64,000 bases of DNA from Pseudomonas oligotrophica (GCF_021726475.1 NZ_JAKJRU010000007.1:1-64000), one strand, 5' to 3'. Counted from the stretch's first letter, positions 34,886 to 44,261 are shown. The notes: generated by a model not told the origin, from the sequence alone. Numbers and translations are program-made.

Positions 34886-35935
34886 ATGAACACACTGCTG
34901 CTGCACTGCCGTCCGGGCTTCGAGGGCGAGGTCTGTGCCGAGCTCAGCGAGCATGCCGCACGACTCGACGTCGCCGGCTACGCCCGCGCCCGGCCGGACA
35001 GCGCCTACGCCGAGTTCGTCTGCAACGACGCCGCCGGTGCCGAGCGGCTCATGCGCGGGCTGCGCTTTCGCGAGCTGATCTTCCCGCGGCAGTGGGCCCG
35101 CGGCGCCTTTGTCGCGTTGCCGGAGAACGACCGCATCAGCGTGCTGCTCGAGCAACTGGCCGACTATCCGGTGTGCAGCGAGCTGTGGCTGGAAGTCTTC
35201 GACACCAACGACGGCAAGGAACTGTCGACCTTCTGCCGCAAGTTCGAGGCGCCGCTGCGCAAGGCCTTGCTCAAGGCCGGGCGGCTGCAGGAGCAGGGCA
35301 AAGGCCCGCGCCTGCTGTTGACCTTCCGCAGCGGCCGCGAGGTCTTCGCCGGCATTGCCGAGGCGGACAACAGCGCGCTCTGGCCGATGGGCATCCCGCG
35401 GCTGAAGTTCCCGCGCCAGGCGCCGAGCCGCTCGACGCTCAAGCTGGAGGAGGCCTGGCATCATTTCATCCCCCGCGAGGAATGGGACGCGCGCATGGCT
35501 GCCGGCATGACCGCGGTGGACCTGGGCGCCTCGCCGGGCGGCTGGACCTGGCAACTGGTCAACCGCCACATGCGCGTCAGCGCGGTGGACAACGGGCCGA
35601 TGAACGAGGAGCTGATGGATTCCGGGCTGGTCGACCACTTGCGCGCCGACGGCTTCGCCTTCCGTCCGCGCAAGCCGGTGGACTGGATGGTCTGCGACAT
35701 CGTCGAGAAGCCCGCGCGCAACGCCGCGCTGCTGGAAACCTGGATCGGCGAGGGCCTGTGCCGCGAAGCGGTGGTCAACCTGAAGTTGCCGATGAAGCAG
35801 CGCTATGCCGAGGTGCGCCGGTTGCTCGAGCGCATCGCCGATGGGCTGGCGGCCCGCGGGGTGCGCGCCAGCATCGGCTGCAAGCAGCTCTACCACGATC
35901 GCGAGGAAGTCACCTGCCACCTGCGCCGGCTGTAA
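34886..35935 (+). CDS. rlmM: 23S rRNA 2'-O-ribose C2498 methyltransferase
   Basis: RlmM methylates the 2'-hydroxyl of C2498 in 23S rRNA using SAM. It has 349 residues with an N-terminal THUMP-like domain and a Rossmann-fold methyltransferase. The SAM motif [14 protein letters not shown] and the catalytic-tetrad lysine in LEEAW and later [10 protein letters not shown] are visible. It is divergent from acnA with a 175-base gap. The weak ribosome site makes the start moderately certain, but [15 protein letters not shown] is the family N-terminus. Confidence 0.94.
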   Translation: MNTLLLHCRPGFEGEVCAELSEHAARLDVAGYARARPDSAYAEFVCNDAAGAERLMRGLRFRELIFPRQWARGAFVALPENDRISVLLEQLADYPVCSELWLEVFDTNDGKELSTFCRKFEAPLRKALLKAGRLQEQGKGPRLLLTFRSGREVFAGIAEADNSALWPMGIPRLKFPRQAPSRSTLKLEEAWHHFIPREEWDARMAAGMTAVDLGASPGGWTWQLVNRHMRVSAVDNGPMNEELMDSGLVDHLRADGFAFRPRKPVDWMVCDIVEKPARNAALLETWIGEGLCREAVVNLKLPMKQRYAEVRRLLERIADGLAARGVRASIGCKQLYHDREEVTCHLRRL

Positions 35936-35997
35936 GGCGCCAGGTGACCTCGGCGGGCGGTTGCGTGACAATGCGCGCCTGATTTTTCGGAGTTCCC

Positions 35998-36246
35998 ATG
36001 ACCCAGACTGACCTGACCGTCGATGCGGTCCTCGACGCCACCGGCCTCAACTGCCCCGAGCCGGTGATGATGCTGCACAACAAGGTGCGCGACCTGGCCG
36101 GCGGCGGGCTGCTCAAGGTGATCGCCACCGATCCTTCCACCCAGCGCGATATTCCCAAGTTCTGCATGTTCCTCGGCCATGAACTGGTGGCTCGCGAGGA
36201 AGACGCCGGCACCTACCTCTACTGGATCCGCAAGAAGCTCGACTGA
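35998..36246 (+). CDS. tusA: Sulfurtransferase TusA
   Basis: TusA relays persulfide sulfur from IscS for tRNA thiolation and other uses. This 82-residue protein has the CPxP-type motif [10 protein letters not shown] with the active cysteine at residue 19 and the later [13 protein letters not shown] strand-helix. It is 62 bases downstream of rlmM and convergent with the CtaG-like gene. Confidence 0.94.
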   Translation: MTQTDLTVDAVLDATGLNCPEPVMMLHNKVRDLAGGGLLKVIATDPSTQRDIPKFCMFLGHELVAREEDAGTYLYWIRKKLD

Positions 36247-36252
36247 GCCCGC

Positions 36253-37083
36253 TCAGAGCCCGTCGCCGGCCTCCAGCCGCTGGCCGCGTCGCATGCGGCC
36301 CAGCCAGCGCCAGGCGATCCAGGCGCCGGCCGCGAGATAGACCAGGCCGCCGGGCACCCACATGATCAGCCCCGCCAACTGCTGGTCGGCCACGTCCCGC
36401 TCCGCGCCGTAGAAGGACACCGTGCCGAAGGTCAGCAGTGCGCCCAGCAGGCCGGTGTGCATCAGCGTCAGCAGCACGGCCATCAGGGCCTGCGGCACCC
36501 GGCGCTGGCCAGCGTGCAGCACCGACCACCAGAACAGCCAGGCGCTGAATAGAAAGCAGGCATGCTCGAAAGCGTGCACCCAGAGGTCGTCCAGCGCCAG
36601 CAGGTACAGCCGCGGGCTGTGCCAGATCCAGATGACCGCCCCGTGCAGCAGCGCCAGCGCGGTGGGGTAGCGGCCGGCGCGCAGGATCGGCGTCCAGATT
36701 CGCCGGCCGAGCATGCCGGTCACGCCGCGCCATTGCGGCAACGGTCGGGCCAGTGCCCAGAGCGGGGCGATGGCGAGGATGAACAGCATGTGCTGGGTCA
36801 TGTGCCAGCTGGTGCTGGTCTCGGCCCAGTCGTCGAGGGGGCCGAATACGCTCAGCACGGTCAGCAGCATCGCGGCATGGAAACACAGCGCTTCGTGATG
36901 CCGCGGCGGTACCCGGCGCCCGCCCAGCAGGTAGAGCAGCCAGGCCGTACCGACCAGCAACGCGCTGAGCAGCAGCGGCAGGCGCTCGGCCAGTCGGGCA
37001 TCGAACAGGCCATGCGCCTGGGCAGCGATTGGCCAGGCCAGGCACAGCGCCAAGGCAACGCGCCAGCCAGGTGCTACAGGCAT
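36253..37083 (-). CDS. caa3-type oxidase assembly factor CtaG-like membrane protein
   Basis: This 276-residue protein has about seven helices. It belongs to the caa3_CtaG family (B. subtilis CtaG type, unrelated to Cox11). The HMTQHMLFILAIAPLWALARP signature and the later LHGAVIWIWHSPRLYLLAL and HTGLLGALLTF helices are conserved, with several histidines able to bind copper. It closes a caa3 oxidase operon and overlaps the preceding 118-residue gene by 10 bases. Confidence 0.85.
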   Translation of the reverse strand: MPVAPGWRVALALCLAWPIAAQAHGLFDARLAERLPLLLSALLVGTAWLLYLLGGRRVPPRHHEALCFHAAMLLTVLSVFGPLDDWAETSTSWHMTQHMLFILAIAPLWALARPLPQWRGVTGMLGRRIWTPILRAGRYPTALALLHGAVIWIWHSPRLYLLALDDLWVHAFEHACFLFSAWLFWWSVLHAGQRRVPQALMAVLLTLMHTGLLGALLTFGTVSFYGAERDVADQQLAGLIMWVPGGLVYLAAGAWIAWRWLGRMRRGQRLEAGDGL

Positions 37084-37430
37084 GGCGGGATCTGCAGCAG
37101 CGGGATGCCGACGAACAGGGTGGCCAGTGCTGCGATCAGGTGGACCCCGGCCGCGATCTTTGTGACGAAAACCTGCCGCTCGTTGAGTTGCGAGCGACGC
37201 GACAGGCGCCAGAAGTGCACTGCCAACCCCAGCAGCAGGCCGAGCGCCGCCAGCGTGAGCAGGCCGAGCCCGGCGTTCAGCCAGTTCCACACGCCCTGTT
37301 CGGGCGCCGGCGGGGCCAGGGTGCAGACCACCGCCTGGCCGCCGTACATGAGCACGAACCACAGGCTCCAGATCACCAGGCCCAGGGGAATCTGCATGGG
37401 ATGGAAGGGCGAGGTGCGCGCGTACTTCAT
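37074..37430 (-). CDS. Small membrane protein of the caa3 oxidase operon
   Basis: This 118-residue protein has three predicted helices (about 15-38, 53-76 and 93-112). I do not recognise its family. It is embedded between the COX1-COX3 fusion gene (one-base TGATG overlap) and the CtaG-like gene (10-base overlap), so it is translationally coupled to both. A structural role like a small COX4-type subunit or an assembly role is plausible but not shown. Confidence 0.75.
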   Translation of the reverse strand: MKYARTSPFHPMQIPLGLVIWSLWFVLMYGGQAVVCTLAPPAPEQGVWNWLNAGLGLLTLAALGLLLGLAVHFWRLSRRSQLNERQVFVTKIAAGVHLIAALATLFVGIPLLQIPPCL

Positions 37431-39958
37431 CAGGTGCCTCCCCAGGTGGCGGGGAACAGCACCATCGCCGCGTAGCCGATCCACAGCACGCCGAGGTTGT
37501 AGTGCCACAGCTGCTCGACGACGATCGGCTCGTACGGCGCCTCGATGCCCACATAGCCGTAGCTCACGCGCCAGGCCTGCAACGCCGTGAGGACCGCAGC
37601 CAGGCCGCAGTGGATGATCGAGTAGGCCAGCATGACGAAGACCACCGCATCGTGGGCAGTCTCACTGGGCGCGAGCTGCGCGCCGAGCAGCTGCCAGAGC
37701 AGCAGCGCGGTCTGTATGAAGGCCAGCGCGGCGAGCCCGGCGAGGTTCTGCAGCAGGGTGTCGTGCGAGCCCCGGCGCAGCCGCTTGACCAGCCGGTGCA
37801 GCCAGAGGCAGCCGATGCCCAGCAGCACGCCGCTCGCCAGCATCGGCCAGCCACTGAGGGCCTGCGCCGGTACCTTCCACTGCGGCGCGACCGTCCACAG
37901 GTAGAACCAGCCGAACACCAGCGACAGGTACAGCGCGCCGTTGGCCAGCAGGGTGACGCCCATGCCCCACAGGCCGGGCCCGTCGAAGGTCCGCGAATGC
38001 AGCGGCGGCTCGCCTGGCTGGGTGCGTGCGTCCGGCGCGGCGGCCGGGTGCGCGCCGTTCTCCCATGACCAGCGCAAGAGCACGGCCAGCGTAGCCAGGG
38101 TGGCGCCCAGCGCCAGCCCGTAGGCCTTGTTCAACAGGCTCAGGCAGAGCACGGCCAGCAGCAGCGCGGCGATGAACGGCAGCCAGCTGTTGCCCGGCAG
38201 GTGGATGATCTCGCGCACCTTGCCGCTCAGCGGGTCGGTGCCCCAGGTCTCCCGGCGGCCATGGTCGATCACCGTCAGCGCATGCTCGCCGCGGGCGATG
38301 CTGTCGGGCAGTTGCGGCCGCTCCCACAAGGGGTGGCGCTCGCTGACCTCCGGCAGGCTGACGAAGTTGTAGGCCGAGGGCGGCAGGCTGGTGGCCCATT
38401 CCAGGGTGTCGGCGTGCCACGGGTTCTTCGGCGCCGGCAGGCCGAAGCGAAAGTGCAGCACGATGTCCAGCAGGATGGTCGCCACGCCGATGGCCATGAC
38501 GAAGCTGCCGATCGAGGAGATCAGGTTGGGCAGGTCCCAGCCCAGCCCGCTCTCGTAGGTGTAGACGCGCCGCGGCATGCCGATCAGGCCGGTCCAGTGC
38601 ATGATCAGGAAGGTCAGGTTGAAGCCGATGAACACCAGCCAGAAGCCCCAGCGGCCGAGCTTCTCCGAGGGCATGCGCCCGGAGAAGTGCGGCAGCCAGT
38701 AGTAGAGCCCGGCCATCAAGGGGAAGAACATGCCGCCGACCAGCACGTAGTGCATGTGCGCCACCACGAAATGGGTGTCGTGCACCTGCCAGTCGAATGG
38801 CACCAGCGCCAGCATCACCCCGGTCAGGCCGCCGGCGACGAACACCAGCAGAAAGCCCACCAGCCAGAGCATCGGCACCCTGTACACCGGCCGGCCGAGC
38901 CAGAGCGTCGCCAGCCAGGCGAAGATCTGCACCCCGGTCGGTATCGCCACCAGCATGCTCGCCGCCGAGAAGAACGCCTGCGCCAGTTGCGGGATGCCGA
39001 CGGTGAACATGTGGTGCACCCACAGGCCGAAGCTGATGAAGCCGGTGGTCACCACGCCGAGCACCACCCAGCGGTAGCCCACCAGCGGGCGTTGGCAGAA
39101 CACCGGGATCAGCGTGGTGACGATGCCCGCGCCGGGCAGGAAGATGATGTACACCTCCGGGTGGCCGAACAGCCAGAACAGGTGCTGCCAGAGCAGCGGG
39201 TCGCCGCCGCCGGCCGGGTCGAAGAAGGGAAAGCCCGCGGCGCGCTCCAGCTCCAGCAGAATCGAGCCGAGGATCAGCGGCGGGAAGCCGACCACGATCA
39301 TCATCGCCATCACCAGGATGTACCAGGCGTACAGCGGCATCTTGTGCAGCGTCATGCCGTTGGTACGGGTGCGCAGGATCGACACCACCAGCTCGACCCC
39401 GGCCGACACCGCGGAGATCTCGACGAAGGTGATGCCCAACAGCCAGAAGTCCGAGTTGACGCCCGGGGTGTGCGCCTGGCTCGACAGCGGCGTGTACATG
39501 AACCAGCCGGCCTTCGGCGCGACGTCGAGGAGGATGCTCGACAAGAGGATCAGGCCGCCGAACAGGTAGCAGAAGTAGCCGAGCGCCGACAGCCGCGGAA
39601 ACACCAGGTCGCGTGCGCCGATCATCTTCGGGATCAGGTAGACCGCCAGGCCCTCCATCATCGGCACGGCGAAGAGGAACATCATCACCGTGCCGTGCAT
39701 GGTGAAGACCTGGTTGTAGACGTCCGGCTCCATCAACTGGTAGCCGGGCAGGGCGAGCTGGGTGCGGATGAGCATCGCCAGCAGGCCGCCGACGAGGAAG
39801 AACACGCCGCCGGTGACCAGGAAGCGCAGGCCGATGGTGGTGTGGTTGACGATGGTCAGCGCACGCCAGCCGCGCGGGTTGCCCCAGACCTCGTCGAACT
39901 GGTCGTGCAGTTGGTCCGCATCGGTTGCCGGCGCGGCCCGCGGGGATGTGCGGCTCAT
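37430..39958 (-). CDS. ctaD: caa3-type cytochrome c oxidase subunit I/III fusion
   Basis: This 842-residue polypeptide fuses COX1 with a COX3-like domain. The COX1 part (to about residue 570) has haem and CuB ligands in FTMHGTVMMFLFAVP, VHHMFTVG and DTHFVVAHMHYVLVGG. The K/D-channel element FGHPEVYI, with the glutamate of A1-type oxidases, is also present. A loop with a RETWGTDPLSG-like segment leads to the COX3 part (from about residue 640), with helices in GVTLLANGALYLSLVFGWFYLW and later segments. It overlaps coxB by 4 bases upstream and the small membrane gene downstream. Confidence 0.93.
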   Translation of the reverse strand: MSRTSPRAAPATDADQLHDQFDEVWGNPRGWRALTIVNHTTIGLRFLVTGGVFFLVGGLLAMLIRTQLALPGYQLMEPDVYNQVFTMHGTVMMFLFAVPMMEGLAVYLIPKMIGARDLVFPRLSALGYFCYLFGGLILLSSILLDVAPKAGWFMYTPLSSQAHTPGVNSDFWLLGITFVEISAVSAGVELVVSILRTRTNGMTLHKMPLYAWYILVMAMMIVVGFPPLILGSILLELERAAGFPFFDPAGGGDPLLWQHLFWLFGHPEVYIIFLPGAGIVTTLIPVFCQRPLVGYRWVVLGVVTTGFISFGLWVHHMFTVGIPQLAQAFFSAASMLVAIPTGVQIFAWLATLWLGRPVYRVPMLWLVGFLLVFVAGGLTGVMLALVPFDWQVHDTHFVVAHMHYVLVGGMFFPLMAGLYYWLPHFSGRMPSEKLGRWGFWLVFIGFNLTFLIMHWTGLIGMPRRVYTYESGLGWDLPNLISSIGSFVMAIGVATILLDIVLHFRFGLPAPKNPWHADTLEWATSLPPSAYNFVSLPEVSERHPLWERPQLPDSIARGEHALTVIDHGRRETWGTDPLSGKVREIIHLPGNSWLPFIAALLLAVLCLSLLNKAYGLALGATLATLAVLLRWSWENGAHPAAAPDARTQPGEPPLHSRTFDGPGLWGMGVTLLANGALYLSLVFGWFYLWTVAPQWKVPAQALSGWPMLASGVLLGIGCLWLHRLVKRLRRGSHDTLLQNLAGLAALAFIQTALLLWQLLGAQLAPSETAHDAVVFVMLAYSIIHCGLAAVLTALQAWRVSYGYVGIEAPYEPIVVEQLWHYNLGVLWIGYAAMVLFPATWGGT

Positions 39959-40935
39959 GGGGCAAGCGTCTCCAGCCATTGGGCGATCTGGTCGAGGGTG
40001 GCGTCTGGCACTTCGTCATGGCGCGGCATGGCGTTGCCGTGCTTGAGCGTCTGGTGCTCACGCAACCAGCGGCGCAGGCCGTCGTGGTCGTTGGCGATGG
40101 CGCCGGCGCCGAGGGTCGGGCGTGTCGCCAGGTCGGTGAGATCCGGCGCGCGATTACCGTCGCTGAGGCCGGCGACCCGGTGGCATTGCCCGCAGCGCGT
40201 CTCGAACAGCTCGCCGGCCGCGCCCGGCGCCGGCTGGATGGGCGCGCGCTGCTGGCGCCGGGCGAGCCAGGCGGAGAAACCGTCGTCTTCCAGCGCCTCG
40301 ACGTGCAGCACCATGAAGGCGTGCTGGGTGCCGCAGAATTCGGCGCACTGGCCGCGGTAGACGCCCGCCTGCGCAGCCTCGAGGCGGATCAGGTTGGTCC
40401 GTCCGGGGATCATGTCCATCTTGCCGCCCAGGCGCGGCACCCAGAACGAGTGGATCACGTCGGCGCTGGTCACCTCGATGTCCACCGGGCGGCCCACCGG
40501 TAGGATCAGCTGGTTGGCGGTGACCACCCCGGCGTCCGGGTAGCGTACCTCCCACCACCACTGGTGGCCGGTGACCTGGATCCGCAGCGGCGGCCCGCCG
40601 GCCAGCGGCAAGGGCAGCATGCCGCGCCCGGTCGGCAGGCCGAAGGCGAGCAGCACCGCGATGCTCACGCTGGGCAGCACGACGCCGCCGCCGATCACCC
40701 AGGCGCGGTTGATGCGCTTGGCCTGCTCGCCACTGACTGGCCGCGGCCGGCGCAGCATCGCATAGAGCCACAGCGCGCCGACCGCCAGCCAGACCAGCGT
40801 GGCGAAGCCGAGCATCGCCCACCAGAGGTTGGCCACCTCGCGCGCCATCGGCCCGGCGGGGGCGAGCGCCGACTGCGCGCCACCCTCGCACGCAGCCAGG
40901 CAAGGAACTGCCAGCGCCAGCGTGGTCCATTGCAA
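39955..40935 (-). CDS. coxB: caa3-type cytochrome c oxidase subunit II with C-terminal cytochrome c
   Basis: COX2 accepts electrons at CuA. The protein shows a lipobox-like LAAC, two helices (NLWWAMLGFATLVWLAVGALWL and VIGGGVVLPSVSIAVLLAFG) and a cupredoxin domain with CuA ligands in VIHSFWVPRLGGKMDM and GQCAEFCGTQHAFM. A fused cytochrome c has CGQCH and a GNAMPRH methionine, making this a caa3 oxidase. There is no in-frame ATG before the mature part. The start given is a TTG at 40935 (326 residues); a GTG at 41061 is an alternative that would overlap the divergent gene. The start is therefore uncertain. Confidence 0.88.
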   Translation of the reverse strand: MQWTTLALAVPCLAACEGGAQSALAPAGPMAREVANLWWAMLGFATLVWLAVGALWLYAMLRRPRPVSGEQAKRINRAWVIGGGVVLPSVSIAVLLAFGLPTGRGMLPLPLAGGPPLRIQVTGHQWWWEVRYPDAGVVTANQLILPVGRPVDIEVTSADVIHSFWVPRLGGKMDMIPGRTNLIRLEAAQAGVYRGQCAEFCGTQHAFMVLHVEALEDDGFSAWLARRQQRAPIQPAPGAAGELFETRCGQCHRVAGLSDGNRAPDLTDLATRPTLGAGAIANDHDGLRRWLREHQTLKHGNAMPRHDEVPDATLDQIAQWLETLAP

Positions 40936-41034
40936 CAGGGCCCGCGGTTGCGTTTGCCATTGCGGCGGCCCGAGCGTGGCGCTGCGCCCGTTGGGGGCTG
41001 CAGCCGAGCGGTACCCGCTGCCTTGGAGGGCGCG

Positions 41035-41499
41035 ATGGCGACAGAGCGAGACTCGATCCACAGCAACGCGGCGATCGGCGGGCACCCGCTGCACCCGATG
41101 ATGATCCACTTCCCGGTGGCGGCGCTGATCGGCCTGCTGCCGGCCGACCTGGCCTACCTGTGGACGCTCGATCCGTTCTGGCAGCGCGCCGGCCTCTGGC
41201 TCGCCGGTGTCGGTGCGTTCGGTGGCTGGCTGGCCAGCGTCGCCGGCCTGGTCGACCTGCTCAGCGTGAAGGAGATCCGCCGCAAGGTGACGGCCTGGTG
41301 CCACGCGATCCTCGCGGTGATGATGCTCTCGCTCGCCTCGCTGAACTGGCTGTTGCGCTACCAGGGCATGGGCGCCGACGAGGGTGCGCTGTGGGGCCTC
41401 TACCTGTCCGGCATCACCGCGCTGCTGATCGCCCTGGCGGCGTTCCTTGGTGGCCGGCTGGTCTACGAGCACGCCGTGGGTGTCGACCTGGACGGCTAG
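41035..41499 (+). CDS. DUF2231 family membrane protein
   Basis: This 154-residue protein has four helices (about 24-40, 52-75, 88-106 and 122-142). The N-terminal GGHPLHPMMIHFPVAAL motif is the DUF2231 hallmark, with two histidines that could bind haem. It has a good GGAGGG ribosome site. It is divergent from coxB, so regulation is likely shared with the caa3 cluster. The function is unknown. Confidence 0.85.
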   Translation: MATERDSIHSNAAIGGHPLHPMMIHFPVAALIGLLPADLAYLWTLDPFWQRAGLWLAGVGAFGGWLASVAGLVDLLSVKEIRRKVTAWCHAILAVMMLSLASLNWLLRYQGMGADEGALWGLYLSGITALLIALAAFLGGRLVYEHAVGVDLDG

Positions 41500-41554
41500 C
41501 CGGAACGGGCGGGAGGCGCGGGCGTGGGGCGTCATGCGTCGAGTTCGTCCCGGG

Positions 41555-41968
41555 TCAGAAGGGTTTGGCCAGTACCAGCCAGAGCGTCAGGCTGATCAGC
41601 AGCGGAATCAGGATGCCCAGTGCCAGGCACTGGTAGGCGACGCTGCGCTGCGGCTGGCGCTCGATGCGCAGCACCAGCACGCCGCACAGGGCGTGGCAGA
41701 GCGCCATGCCGGTCACCGCCGTGAGCTTGAGCACCAGCCAGCCGGCCAGGGTGCCGTCGCGCAGGAACAGCGCGGTGCCCGAGCCGATGGCCAGCAGCGC
41801 GGCGGGCGTGCCGACGAGGGTGAAGACCAGGCGCGTCAGGTGCGCATGGTCGCGGTAGAACAGGCTGTCGCTGCGCTGCGTGCCGGCGGCGACCAGTGCC
41901 GGCAGATAGAGCAGGGTGCCGCACCAGCAGAGCAGCGCGGCGAAATGCAGCAGCTTGAGCAAGGGCAT
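41555..41968 (-). CDS. CopD/HemJ-like membrane protein
   Basis: This 137-residue, four-helix protein begins MPLLKLLHFAALLCWCGTLLYLPAL, the histidine-and-tryptophan first helix shared by HemJ (UPF0093) and CopD families. A conserved lysine and histidine follow in LVLKLTAVTGMALCHAL. It could be a copper-import or haem-pathway protein; the neighbouring haem-copper oxidase supports either. It is convergent with the DUF2231 gene, 55 bases apart. Confidence 0.7.
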   Translation of the reverse strand: MPLLKLLHFAALLCWCGTLLYLPALVAAGTQRSDSLFYRDHAHLTRLVFTLVGTPAALLAIGSGTALFLRDGTLAGWLVLKLTAVTGMALCHALCGVLVLRIERQPQRSVAYQCLALGILIPLLISLTLWLVLAKPF

Positions 41969-42041
41969 GCCTGTCTCCGTCGAGCCGGTGGCGGCAAGTG
42001 GAGTTGTGACAGCCCGGCTGCGCAGCCGTTCGGCTGCCGGC

Positions 42042-42926
42042 TCAGCTGGTGGAGGGCGGCACTTGCGTCACGCCGGATGCGACGGATGCTTCGCCGAGGC
42101 GGCGAAACAGCTGGCTGCCGCACTGGCTGCAGAACGCCGCGCTGGCTTCGTGGCTGTCCTTGCTGCAGCTCGGGCACTTCAGCTGCAGGCCTTCGCCGCG
42201 CATGGCGTTGGCCAGTTCGGCGGTGAAGATGCCGGTGGGCACGGCGATGATCGAATAGCCGGTGATCATCACCAGGGTCGCCAGCGCCTTGCCCAGCGCA
42301 GTGTGCGGGACGATGTCGCCGAAGCCCACGGTGGTCAGCGTGACCACCGCCCAGTAGATGCTCATCGGGATGCTGGTGAAGCCGTTCTCCGGCCCCTCGA
42401 TGACGTACATCAGCGTGCCGTAGACGATCACCAGCGTACTCACGCTGAGCAGGAAGACGATGATCTTCTGCCGGCTGCCGCGCAGCGCCACCAGCAGGAA
42501 GTTGGCCTGGCTCAGGTAGGGCGTCAGCTTGAGCACGCGGAACACCCGCAGCATGCGGATCACCCGCACGATCAGCAGGTACTGCGCGTCGGGGTACAAC
42601 AGGGCGATGAACGCCGGCACCACCGACAGCAGGTCGATCGCGCCATAGAAGCTGAAGATGTACTTGCGCGGCTCCGGGTGGCTGTAGATGCGCATCAGGT
42701 ACTCGAGCGCGAACAGTGCGGTGAAAGTCCACTCCAGGGTCGCCAGCAGCGCGCCGTGCTGCTGCTTGACGGCCGCCACGCTGTCGAGCATGACCACCAC
42801 CAGGCTGGCGAAGATGACGATCAGCAGCGCGGTATCGAAGCGCCGACCGGCCGGCGTGCTGGTGAAGAAGATGATGACGTACAGGCGTTCGCGCCAGCTC
42901 AGGGCGCGCAGATCGTCGTTGTTCAT
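42042..42926 (-). CDS. Kv-type voltage-gated potassium channel with C-terminal zinc ribbon
   Basis: This 294-residue protein has six helices. S4 (about 118-133) carries regularly spaced R121, R124, R127, R130 and K133. The pore loop has the potassium filter TTVGFGD (198-204). The cytosolic tail ends in a zinc-ribbon-like C-P-S-C (251-254) and C-S-Q-C (266-269). The core resembles KvAP-like bacterial channels; the ribbon might be a redox or metal sensor or an assembly module. It is divergent from moaA by 158 bases. Confidence 0.88.
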   Translation of the reverse strand: MNNDDLRALSWRERLYVIIFFTSTPAGRRFDTALLIVIFASLVVVMLDSVAAVKQQHGALLATLEWTFTALFALEYLMRIYSHPEPRKYIFSFYGAIDLLSVVPAFIALLYPDAQYLLIVRVIRMLRVFRVLKLTPYLSQANFLLVALRGSRQKIIVFLLSVSTLVIVYGTLMYVIEGPENGFTSIPMSIYWAVVTLTTVGFGDIVPHTALGKALATLVMITGYSIIAVPTGIFTAELANAMRGEGLQLKCPSCSKDSHEASAAFCSQCGSQLFRRLGEASVASGVTQVPPSTS

Positions 42927-43084
42927 GCCAGGGGTCCTCTGTCGGCGATGCCTGCTGCGCTGGCGAGCGGGCCGGTCATGCGGCGCAGTTTACACAGCGC
43001 GGCGGCTGCCGCCTGCACGAACGGTCTTTGCCAGATCCGGCCATACGTCATAGTCTTGCCTGAGGCGCGCAGTGGGAGATTGAA

Positions 43085-44080
43085 ATGTCCGATTCGAAGT
43101 TGGTCGATCCGTTCGGCCGGCGCATCACCTACCTCAGGCTGTCGGTCACCGACCGCTGCGACTTCCGCTGCACCTACTGCATGAGCGAGGACATGATCTT
43201 CGCCCCGCGTTCGGAAATCCTCTCCCTCGAAGAACTCTATGCCGTGGCCGACGCCTTCATCGGCCTGGGCGTCAGGCGCATCCGCATCACCGGCGGCGAG
43301 CCGCTGGTGCGCAAGGGCCTGACCGAGCTGCTGGCGCGCCTCGGCGCACGCAGCGAACTGGAAGACCTGGCGATCACCACCAACGGCTCGCAGCTGTACA
43401 AGCTGGCGCCCGAGCTGCGTCGCGCCGGGGTGCGGCGCCTGAACGTCAGCCTCGATTCGCTCGATCCGCAGCGCTTCGCCGAGCTGACCCGGCGCGACCG
43501 CCTCGAGCGCGTGCTCGAAGGCATCGACGCGGCCAAGGCTGCCGGCTTCGAGCGGATCAAGCTCAACAGCGTGATCCAGAAGGGCCGCAACGACGACGAG
43601 GTGCTCGATCTGGTGGAGTTCGCCATGGCGCGCGGCCTGGACATCAGCTTTATCGAGGAGATGCCGCTGGGCAACGTGGCCAGCCACGAGCGCAAGATCA
43701 CCTTCTGCTCCAGCGACGAGGTGCGCGAGCGCATCGAACAGCGCCATACGCTGGTGCGCAGCAGCCATGCCACCGGCGGGCCCTCGCGCTATTGGCAGGT
43801 CGCCGGTACGCAGACGCAGGTCGGTTTCATCTCGCCGCACAGCCACAACTTCTGCGGCAGCTGCAACCGCGTGCGCGTCACTGCCGAAGGCAAGCTGGTG
43901 CTGTGCCTCGGCCACGAAGGCGCGCTGGACCTCAAGCGCCTGATGCGCAGCCACCCCGGCGACGCCGAGCGCCTGCGCGACGCCCTGGTCGAGGCGCTGC
44001 AGCTCAAGCCCGAGCGCCATCACTTCCGCACCGACGAGCAGGTCCAGGTGGTGCGCTTCATGAGCATGACCGGCGGCTGA
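43085..44080 (+). CDS. moaA: GTP 3',8-cyclase MoaA
   Basis: MoaA is the radical SAM enzyme that starts molybdenum cofactor synthesis from GTP. It has 331 residues with the N-terminal cluster C25-x3-C29-x2-C32 (DRCDFRCTYCM), the GGEPLVRKG motif, the C-terminal cluster FCGSCNRVRVTAEGKLVLC and the essential terminal Gly-Gly (MSMTGG). No other moa gene is adjacent. The ribosome site before 43085 is modest. Confidence 0.95.
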   Translation: MSDSKLVDPFGRRITYLRLSVTDRCDFRCTYCMSEDMIFAPRSEILSLEELYAVADAFIGLGVRRIRITGGEPLVRKGLTELLARLGARSELEDLAITTNGSQLYKLAPELRRAGVRRLNVSLDSLDPQRFAELTRRDRLERVLEGIDAAKAAGFERIKLNSVIQKGRNDDEVLDLVEFAMARGLDISFIEEMPLGNVASHERKITFCSSDEVRERIEQRHTLVRSSHATGGPSRYWQVAGTQTQVGFISPHSHNFCGSCNRVRVTAEGKLVLCLGHEGALDLKRLMRSHPGDAERLRDALVEALQLKPERHHFRTDEQVQVVRFMSMTGG

Positions 44081-44118
44081 GCGTCACTGGCTGCGCGGCC
44101 TTCCCTTCGCCAGGACGT

Positions 44119-44145
44119 GAGGCGCTGCCTGCCGGGCAGCGCCTC
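44119..44145 (+). terminator. Hairpin after moaA
   Basis: A perfect 11-base stem, GAGGCGCTGCC (44119-44129) and GGCAGCGCCTC (44135-44145), lies 38 bases after the moaA stop. It has no U-run, so termination strength is unclear. Confidence 0.6.
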
Positions 44146-44261
44146 TGGCGTGCTAGACTCGCGCGCTTTCGCCAACGCCCTGAGGATGCCGAAACAGCCA
44201 TGACGTCACGGCGACCCCTGCTTGCCCGGCCAGGTGCCGGCCGCTGCCACGGAAGGCAATC

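Noticed and set aside
40154-40960. An ATG-started frame over coxB
   Set aside because: It is out of frame with the clear CuA, helix and haem motifs of coxB and yields a Gly/Arg-rich product without family features.
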